Shown here: positions 6,947 to 11,580 of the stretch, piece after piece | How positions within the stretch are numbered: position 1 is the stretch's first letter | Layout: each line of letters opens with the position of its first letter | Source of the DNA: CAYWOS01 sp964459985 | Lineage (GTDB): Bacteria; Bacillota; Clostridia; Christensenellales; Aristaeellaceae | DNA: 11,580 nucleotides | Direction: 5' to 3' | NCBI GenBank assembly: GCA_964459985.1 | Contig: CAYWOS010000060.1 | Location: 1 to 11,580 of the forward strand | Notes under the pieces: model-generated | Told to the model about the DNA's origin: nothing | The model's input: only the letters and a program-made list of their open reading frames with translations | Databases searched by the model: none | Position numbers and translations under genes: made by a program

Positions 6947-7870
6947 CAGCGCGTCGCGCGAAAGCGCGCTGATCTCCTCGCCGGAAAGGCGCGGCTGCAG
7001 GGCGAGGTTCAGCCCGAACGCCAATATTTCCGCCACCTTGCCCACCAGATCGTCCACCTCGCGCGGCGTGACCACCATATCGCCCAGGTTATGCTCCGTC
7101 AGCCTGCTCACGAGCGCGTCCATGGCGTCCTCGTGCGCTTCCTCCTCCAGCCCGACGTCCGACAGCATCATCGACAGCGCGTCGCGCGCGATCACCGAGG
7201 CGTACACCACCATCGGCACGCCGACCGCCACGACGGGCACGCCCAGCGTTTCGCGCGTCAGTCCCACGCGGTGGTTGCCCACGCCGCTGCCCGGACGGAT
7301 GCCGGTATCGGTGATCTGCACGGTGGTGCAGATGCGCGCGCTCTCTCGCGCCGCGAGCGCGTCGATGGCGATCACGGCGGTCGGGCGCACATGCTCGACG
7401 ACGCCGTGAACGACCTCCGCCGTTTCCATGCCGGTGACGCCCAGCACGCCCGGCGCAACGGCGCAGACGCCGCGCAGCCGGCCTTTGATATCGCCGCAGG
7501 TCATCTCCTTGAGATGGCGCGTGATGAGCAGGCTTTCCAGCACGCGGCTGCCCAGCGCGTCGGCGGTGATGCGGCGGTTGCCCAGCCCCACCACGAGCAG
7601 ATCGCCAAAGGGCGGCAGCATATCGGACAGCGTATCGGCGAGCGCCTGCGACAGCGCGCGGCGGACGCCGATATCGGCGTGCAGAAGGTCGTCGGCGTAC
7701 AGCGTCACATATCGCCCGCAGGATTTCGCGAGCGCCTTCGCCGCTTCCTCGCTCTCCACCGTCACCTGCGTTTCCGTCACGGCGCCCAGCCTGCGCGTGC
7801 GCATGGTGACGCCCTCGGGCGCGCCCGAGCACTCGCGGCTCTCCAGCGCGAGATCGGTGCGTATCTGCAT
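6941..7870 (-). CDS. gpr: GPR endopeptidase, germination protease for small acid-soluble spore proteins
   Basis: 309 residues from the chosen start. GPR degrades the DNA-protecting SASPs in the spore core at germination, releasing amino acids. Visible motifs are IRTDLALE (3-10), VVGLGNRRITADALG (93-107), AIDALAARESAR (168-179) and ITDTGIRPGSGVGNHR (186-201). Asp104 and Asp170 are 66 residues apart, the same spacing as the functional Asp127 and Asp193 of B. megaterium GPR, and occupy the same motifs. The start at 7870 has AAGGGGAGG eight bases upstream. An in-frame ATG at 7945 would add 25 residues, but it has no ribosome binding site and lies upstream of the predicted promoter. From 7870 only two residues precede RTDLALE, so the autoprocessed propeptide known from Bacillus is essentially absent. 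spoIIP follows on the same strand. Confidence 0.94.
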   Translation of the reverse strand: MQIRTDLALESRECSGAPEGVTMRTRRLGAVTETQVTVESEEAAKALAKSCGRYVTLYADDLLHADIGVRRALSQALADTLSDMLPPFGDLLVVGLGNRRITADALGSRVLESLLITRHLKEMTCGDIKGRLRGVCAVAPGVLGVTGMETAEVVHGVVEHVRPTAVIAIDALAARESARICTTVQITDTGIRPGSGVGNHRVGLTRETLGVPVVAVGVPMVVYASVIARDALSMMLSDVGLEEEAHEDAMDALVSRLTEHNLGDMVVTPREVDDLVGKVAEILAFGLNLALQPRLSGEEISALSRDALS

Positions 7871-7878
7871 GTTGATCG

Positions 7879-7887
7879 CCTCCCCTT
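7879..7887 (-). promoter_or_regulatory. Ribosome binding site deciding the gpr start
   Basis: AAGGGGAGG on the minus strand, 8 bases before the ATG at 7870. It would sit almost at the 5' end of the transcript made from the SigG/SigF-like promoter at 7892-7921. Confidence 0.85.
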
Positions 7888-7891
7888 CCGA

Positions 7892-7921
7892 TAGATTGCG
7901 CGTTTGCCATGCATCTATGCG
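7892..7921 (-). promoter_or_regulatory. SigG/SigF-like promoter of gpr
   Basis: Minus strand CGCATA (7916-7921), a 17-base spacer, then CAATCTA (7892-7898). This matches the forespore consensus (SigG: TGMATA, 17-18 bases, CATNMTA) at five of six and six of seven positions. B. subtilis gpr is transcribed by SigF and SigG. Predicted start is near 7885, giving a leader of only about 15 bases. Confidence 0.6.
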
Positions 7922-7933
7922 CGGCGGCGCCGC

Positions 7934-7962
7934 TTGACTTTTCATGGGAAATCAACGATAAT
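7934..7962 (+). promoter_or_regulatory. SigA-type promoter of the DUF512-der-plsY operon
   Basis: TTGACT (7934-7939), a 17-base spacer, then GATAAT (7957-7962): 10 of 12 consensus positions. Transcription should start near 7969, about 19 bases before the ATG at 7988. This rules out the in-frame ATG at 7961 as a start on this transcript, since it overlaps the -10 element. It is divergent from, and does not overlap, the gpr promoter. Confidence 0.8.
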
Positions 7963-7975
7963 GAAGGGCGTTCGG

Positions 7976-7981
7976 AAGGAG
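7976..7981 (+). promoter_or_regulatory. Ribosome binding site deciding the DUF512 gene start
   Basis: AAGGAG, six bases before the ATG at 7988. It favours 7988 over the in-frame ATGs at 7904 and 7961. Confidence 0.85.
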
Positions 7982-7987
7982 AAGGGC

Positions 7988-9277
7988 ATGGAGCATTTGA
8001 TCGCTGGCGTTCATCCGGGAAGCGTGGGCATGCGGCGCGGGCTGCGCGCGGGCGACACGCTGCTTTCCGTCAACGGCGAGGAGATCGCGGACATCATCGA
8101 TTATCAGGCGCTGACGGCGAAAACGCGCCTGTCCGTTCGCGTCCGCCGCGCGTTAGGCGCCGAGGAAACGCTCGAGTTTCTCAAATCGCGGGAAGCGCCG
8201 CTCGGCCTCGAATTCGGCAAAAGCATGGCGATCACGCCGCGCGCCTGCAAAAACCGCTGCGTGTTCTGCTTTATCGATCAAATGCCGCCCGGTCTGCGCG
8301 ATACGCTGTACGTCAAGGACGACGACTGGCGGCTGTCGCTGATGATGGGCAACTACATCACGCTCACCAACGTGGACGACGCCGAGTTTGACCGCATCCT
8401 CCGCCGCCGCGCAAGCCCGCTGTATATCTCGGTGCACGCGACGGACCCCGCGCTCCGCGCGCGCATGATGCGCAACCCGCGCGCGGCCGAATTGATGCCG
8501 CGCCTCAGGCGGCTGTGCGAAGCCGGCCTGTCCTTTCACTGTCAGATCGTTTTATGCCCGGGCATCAACGACGGGCGCGCGCTCGACGAAACGCTCGAAA
8601 CGCTGTCGGGCATGCACCCCTTCGCGCGCTCGGCGGCGCTGGTGCCCGTCGGACTGACCGGGTTCCGCGAGGGGCTGGAGAAGCTCGCGCCCTTTGACCG
8701 CGAAAACGCGCAAAAGACGCTCGATCAGCTCGCCGACTGGCAGGACAGGCTGCTCTCGTCGCTCGGCACGCGCTTTGTCTTCGCCGCCGACGAGCTATAC
8801 TGCCTCGCCGGGCGCGACATGCCCGGGGAAGACGCATACGAAGGGTATCCGCAGATCGAGAACGGCGTGGGGCTGGTCAGGCGCTTCGAGCGCGAGTTTG
8901 CCGCCGCGCGCACGGACGAAACGGCGCGCGCGCGGAGCGTCACGGTCGCGTGCGGCGAATCGGTTGCGCCGTATATGCGCAGAATAATCGGGGAATGCGC
9001 GCCGCGCGGCGTAAACGTCTCCGTCCGGGCGATCAAGAACAACTTTTTCGGCGGCTACGTCACGGTGACGGGGCTGCTCACGGGCGGCGATCTGATCGAT
9101 CAATTGACGGATTGCCCCGACGATGAAATCCTGATCTGCGGCGATACGCTGCGCAGCGAGGGCGATCTGTTCTTGGACGGCGTATCCTTCGAGGCGCTGA
9201 ACGCCGCGCTGGGCGGGCGCGTCCGCCTGACGGAAAACCGCGGGGACGCGCTGTACCGCGCGCTGCTGGGAAAATAG
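7988..9277 (+). CDS. DUF512-family radical SAM protein with N-terminal PDZ-like domain
   Basis: 429 residues. Residues about 1-70 form a PDZ-like domain (AGVHPGSVGMRRGLRAGDTLLSVNG type, a substrate- or partner-binding fold). A radical-SAM motif CKNRCVFC follows, with Cys87, Cys91 and Cys94 in CxxxCxxC spacing to hold a 4Fe-4S cluster, then FIDQMPPGLR and the GNYITLTN segment (121-128), which are hallmarks of this family. The C-terminal half (about 215-425) is the DUF512 domain. The reaction and substrate are not known for the family; a cytoplasmic oxidoreductase or modification role is inferred only from the cluster motif. It is the first gene of a rightward operon: der starts 12 bases after its stop, and the stop codon's last base is part of der's GGAGG. 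This linkage with der is common in Clostridia, as far as I recall, and hints at a link to ribosome or RNA maturation. Confidence 0.92.
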   Translation: MEHLIAGVHPGSVGMRRGLRAGDTLLSVNGEEIADIIDYQALTAKTRLSVRVRRALGAEETLEFLKSREAPLGLEFGKSMAITPRACKNRCVFCFIDQMPPGLRDTLYVKDDDWRLSLMMGNYITLTNVDDAEFDRILRRRASPLYISVHATDPALRARMMRNPRAAELMPRLRRLCEAGLSFHCQIVLCPGINDGRALDETLETLSGMHPFARSAALVPVGLTGFREGLEKLAPFDRENAQKTLDQLADWQDRLLSSLGTRFVFAADELYCLAGRDMPGEDAYEGYPQIENGVGLVRRFEREFAAARTDETARARSVTVACGESVAPYMRRIIGECAPRGVNVSVRAIKNNFFGGYVTVTGLLTGGDLIDQLTDCPDDEILICGDTLRSEGDLFLDGVSFEALNAALGGRVRLTENRGDALYRALLGK

Positions 9278-9289
9278 GAGGAAAACATT

Positions 9290-10639
9290 ATGCCCTCTGT
9301 CAAGCCGCTCGTCGCCGTCGTGGGGCGTCCGAACGTCGGCAAATCGACGTTCTTCAATAAAATGGCGGGGCGCAGGATCGCCATCGTCGAGGATATCCCG
9401 GGCGTGACGCGCGACCGCATCTATGCCGACGTCGAATGGACGGGGCATCAGTTCACGCTCATCGACACCGGCGGCATCGACCCGAAAAGCGAGGACGCGC
9501 TGCTCTCGCAGATGCGAAGGCAGGCGGAGATCGCCATCGAAATGGCGGACGTCATCTGCTTTTTCACCGACGCCAAGACGGGCATGACGCACGACGACAT
9601 CGACGTCGCCGATCTATTGCGCCGCACGAAAAAGCCCGTGATCCTCGTCGTCAATAAGGTGGACTCTCCGGCGCAGAACGATACGCTCTACGAGTTTTAC
9701 GAATTGGGGCTGGGCGACCCGATGGGCATTTCCTCGACCAATATGCTGGGGCTGGGCGACCTGCTCGACCGCATCGTGTCGCTTGTGCCCGCCTGCGGGA
9801 TTCCCGAAGAAAGCGGGGACGAAGAACACGTCATCCAGCTCGCCGTCGTCGGGCGTCCCAACGTGGGCAAATCCTCGCTCGTCAACCGCCTGCTGGGGCA
9901 GGAAAGGACGATGGTGAGCGATATCCCCGGCACGACGCGCGACGCGATCGACACCCCCTTCACCGCCGAAACGGGCGTCGCGTACAACATCATCGACACG
10001 GCGGGCATCCGCCGCAAGCGCTCCATCGACGAATCGCTCGAGCATTACAGCGTGCTGCGCGCCATCGGCGCCATCAGGCGGTGCGACGTGGCGCTCATGC
10101 TGATCGACGGCAACGAGGGCGTCACCGAGCAGGACGCGCGCATCGCCGGCATGATCCGCGAGGAGGGCAAGGGCGCCGTCGTTGTGGTCAACAAATGGGA
10201 CGCCGTCGAAAAGGAAACGGGCACGCTGGAGAAAACCAAAAAACAAGTGCTCGAAGACCTCAAATTCATGGATTACGCGCCCGTGCTGTTCATCTCGGCG
10301 CTGACGGGCAAACGCGTCAACACCGTGCTTCAGGCCGTTGATTCCGTGTGGCTCCAGTTCAGCCGCCGCGTGCCCACCGGCGCGCTCAACGACGTGCTCG
10401 GCGACGCGCAGATTTCGCTCCAGCCGCCCGTATCGGGCGGAAAACGCCTCAAAATCTACTATTCGACGCAGGTCAGCGCCTGCCCGCCGAACATCCTTTT
10501 GTTCGTCAACGACCGGGAGCTGATGCACTTTTCCTACGAACGTTATCTCGAAAACTGCCTGCGCAAGGCGTTCGGCTTCGAGGGCACGCCCCTGCGCCTG
10601 ACGCTGCGCGAAAAAAACAAGGAGGACATCGGGCATTGA
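9290..10639 (+). CDS. der: Ribosome assembly GTPase Der (EngA)
   Basis: 449 residues, about the usual family length. Der acts in late assembly of the 50S ribosomal subunit. Two GTPase domains lie in tandem: the first with GRPNVGKST (12-20), DTGG (59-62) and NKVD (122-125); the second with GRPNVGKSS (188-196), DTAG (236-239) and NKWD (301-304). A KH-like RNA-binding domain fills about 355-440, including the KIYYSTQ and PPNILLFVN segments. The first domain's G5 reads ISSTNMLGLG rather than the more usual ISA form, a mild variation. GGAGG (9277-9281) lies eight bases before the ATG. The last codons contain the ribosome binding site of plsY, and the stop overlaps the plsY start, so the two are translationally coupled. 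Confidence 0.97.
   Translation: MPSVKPLVAVVGRPNVGKSTFFNKMAGRRIAIVEDIPGVTRDRIYADVEWTGHQFTLIDTGGIDPKSEDALLSQMRRQAEIAIEMADVICFFTDAKTGMTHDDIDVADLLRRTKKPVILVVNKVDSPAQNDTLYEFYELGLGDPMGISSTNMLGLGDLLDRIVSLVPACGIPEESGDEEHVIQLAVVGRPNVGKSSLVNRLLGQERTMVSDIPGTTRDAIDTPFTAETGVAYNIIDTAGIRRKRSIDESLEHYSVLRAIGAIRRCDVALMLIDGNEGVTEQDARIAGMIREEGKGAVVVVNKWDAVEKETGTLEKTKKQVLEDLKFMDYAPVLFISALTGKRVNTVLQAVDSVWLQFSRRVPTGALNDVLGDAQISLQPPVSGGKRLKIYYSTQVSACPPNILLFVNDRELMHFSYERYLENCLRKAFGFEGTPLRLTLREKNKEDIGH
10619..10625 (+). promoter_or_regulatory. Ribosome binding site of plsY inside der
   Basis: AAGGAGG within the last codons of der, ten bases before the TTG at 10636. It is the main reason for choosing this non-ATG start. 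Confidence 0.8.
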
Positions 10640-11238
10640 TCGTACGCTGCATCCTGTGCGCCCTTACCGCCTACCTGCTCGGCTCGGTGTCGACGGGCAT
10701 CCTCCTGTCGCGCCGCGAAGGGCTGGATATCCGTGAGGCGGGCAGCCGCAATACGGGCGCGAGCAACGTATTGCGTGTGCTCGGCCTGCGCGACGGCGTG
10801 CTCACCTTTTTAGGCGACGGGCTGAAGGCCGTCCTCGCCGTGCTGGCCGGGCGCTGGATCGCGGGCGATAACGGCGCGCTGATCGGCGGGCTGTTCGTCG
10901 TGATCGGGCACAACTGGCCGCTGTTTTTCGGCTTTGCCGGCGGCAAGGGCATCGCCTGCTCGACGGCGGTCATCCTGATGACGTTCCCGCTCCCGGGCGC
11001 GATCGCCGTGGCGGCGTGCGTCGCCGTCATCTGTCTGACGCGGTATATTTCCCTCGGCAGCATGACGATGCTGTTCGTGTTCGCGGTGCTGCTGTTATTC
11101 ACGCAGCCCTTTTTATGGACGGGGGCGTGGGCGATCCTTCTGTTGACGCTGGCGGTCTGGCGGCACCGCGCGAACGTCGACCGCCTGCTCAAGGGTACCG
11201 AAAACAAGCTGGGCGCGGCCGTCGACAAAAAAGCGTAG
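10636..11238 (+). CDS. plsY: Acyl-phosphate:glycerol-3-phosphate acyltransferase PlsY, TTG start
   Basis: 200 residues. PlsY is an integral membrane enzyme that transfers an acyl group from acyl-phosphate to sn-glycerol-3-phosphate, the first acylation of phospholipid synthesis. Several hydrophobic segments are visible. Signature loops are present: LGSVSTG (15-21), DIREAGSRNTGASN (31-44), GHNWPLFFGFAGGKG (91-105), SLGSM (139-143) and KGTENKLG (187-194). In the phosphate-binding loop the usual GSGN is GSRN, and GATN is GASN; both are small variants. The start is a TTG whose last two bases are part of the der stop TGA, with AAGGAGG ten bases upstream. No terminator follows; the 58 bases to the next gene carry a palindromic parS-like site. 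gpsA, often next to plsY in Firmicutes, is not here. Confidence 0.94.
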   Translation: MIVRCILCALTAYLLGSVSTGILLSRREGLDIREAGSRNTGASNVLRVLGLRDGVLTFLGDGLKAVLAVLAGRWIAGDNGALIGGLFVVIGHNWPLFFGFAGGKGIACSTAVILMTFPLPGAIAVAACVAVICLTRYISLGSMTMLFVFAVLLLFTQPFLWTGAWAILLLTLAVWRHRANVDRLLKGTENKLGAAVDKKA

Positions 11239-11255
11239 TTTTTGCGCCGAGGGCA

Positions 11256-11271
11256 TGTTGAACGTGAAACA
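11256..11271. other. Candidate degenerate parS (ParB-binding) site
   Basis: TGTTGAACGTGAAACA matches the bacterial parS palindrome TGTTTCACGTGAAACA at 14 of 16 positions; one of the two mismatches is at the position that varies in B. subtilis sites. It lies in the plsY-hutP gap, 25 bases before the chosen hutP start. The flanking bases extend the symmetry (CATGTT pairs with AACATG), so it could instead be a small RNA hairpin in the hutP leader. Confidence 0.4.
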
Positions 11272-11296
11272 TGGCGGGGAAAAGGAGCGTGAGCGC

Positions 11297-11580
11297 ATGG
11301 AAATCACCCCGGATACCGGCAGCCGAGAGGTCGCGCGGGCGGCGGTTATGCTGGCGCTTTCGAGGGACCGCGAGGAAGAAAGCGCGCTCAAGGACGGGTT
11401 CGCGTCGGCGGGCATCCTGTCGGCGGCGGCCGATTACGGCGGCGAATACAACGCCAGCGTCATGAAGCTCATCGAACGCGCCGTCATCGCGGCGCGGCGC
11501 GAGCATGTGATCGGTGAAAAGCACAACGAGGAGGGCGCGGTCGCCGGCGCGGCGCACGACGCCGTCACGCAGGTCAGCGC
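11297..11580 (+). CDS. HutP-family RNA-binding protein, 5' part
   Basis: 94 residues are visible before the window ends; no stop is reached. The pattern VARAAVMLALS (12-22), AADYGGEY (44-51), SVMKLIERAVIAARR (54-68) and a HNEEGAVAGAAHDAV block (76-90) fits the HutP family as found in Clostridia. In B. subtilis HutP is a histidine- and magnesium-dependent antiterminator that binds the hut mRNA leader. An ungapped comparison with that protein from memory places His76 at its metal ligand His73, while His77 becomes Gly80. No hut genes are nearby, so the target here is unknown. The ATG at 11297 is preferred because AAAGGAG (11281-11287) lies nine bases upstream; an in-frame ATG at 11255 would overlap the parS-like palindrome and lacks a clear ribosome binding site. 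It probably belongs to the der-plsY transcript. Confidence 0.78.
   Translation, partial: MEITPDTGSREVARAAVMLALSRDREEESALKDGFASAGILSAAADYGGEYNASVMKLIERAVIAARREHVIGEKHNEEGAVAGAAHDAVTQVS

Noticed and set aside
7089..7955. 288-codon minus-strand frame overlapping gpr
   Set aside because: An Arg/Gly-rich shadow in another frame of gpr, which itself has the catalytic motifs.
9614..10636. 340-codon minus-strand open frame opposite der
   Set aside because: Der is fully supported on the plus strand; the shadow has no motifs or start signals.
11271..11465. Open frame starting at the ATG at 11271
   Set aside because: It is out of frame with the HutP-family gene, Arg/Ser-rich, and lacks its own spaced ribosome binding site.
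1..11580. CRISPR arrays, tRNA or rRNA genes, insertion sequences, defence systems
   Set aside because: The only direct repeats are coding repeats within two genes; no transposase, integrase, cloverleaf-like or rRNA-like sequence was recognised.

Overview
The window is GC-rich (roughly 60% or more by eye) and looks like a chromosomal piece of an endospore-forming bacterium of the class Clostridia. The evidence is the adjacent gpr and spoIIP sporulation genes, a DUF512 radical-SAM gene in front of der and plsY, a HutP-family gene, and a Cthe_2159-type carbohydrate-binding protein. The exact genus cannot be read from the sequence.

Layout, left to right. Positions 1-727 (+) are the 3' part of a secreted carbohydrate-binding beta-helix protein. 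It converges on a leftward block. Positions 859-2952 (-) encode an unrecognised membrane-anchored, alanine-rich coiled-coil protein, ended by a strong intrinsic terminator at 788-831. Positions 3130-5211 (-) encode an EF-G paralogue with its own promoter and terminator. Then come murI (5326-6090), spoIIP (6146-6892) and gpr (6941-7870), all leftward. From a divergent promoter region (about 7871-7987) a rightward block begins: a DUF512 radical-SAM gene (7988-9277), der (9290-10639), plsY (10636-11238, TTG start overlapping the der stop) and a HutP-family gene (11297 to the window end, incomplete). No intergenic gap exceeds 300 bases; the longest are 2953-3129 and 728-858.

How it works together. 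gpr and spoIIP are sporulation genes and sit in the order known from Bacillus subtilis. Their upstream regions carry good matches to SigG/SigF-type and SigE-type promoters, while murI, the EF-G paralogue and the DUF512 gene have vegetative (SigA-type) promoters. Two of these promoters are folded into the stop codon of the upstream gene. The rightward block is a tightly packed housekeeping operon for ribosome assembly (Der) and phospholipid synthesis (PlsY).

Most of the window is conserved core genome. The least explained items are the 697-residue repeat coiled-coil protein, a 14/16 match to the ParB-binding site parS between plsY and hutP, the HutP homologue away from any hut genes, and the EF-G paralogue lacking the usual G3 histidine. 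I found no evidence of a new defence or mobile system.
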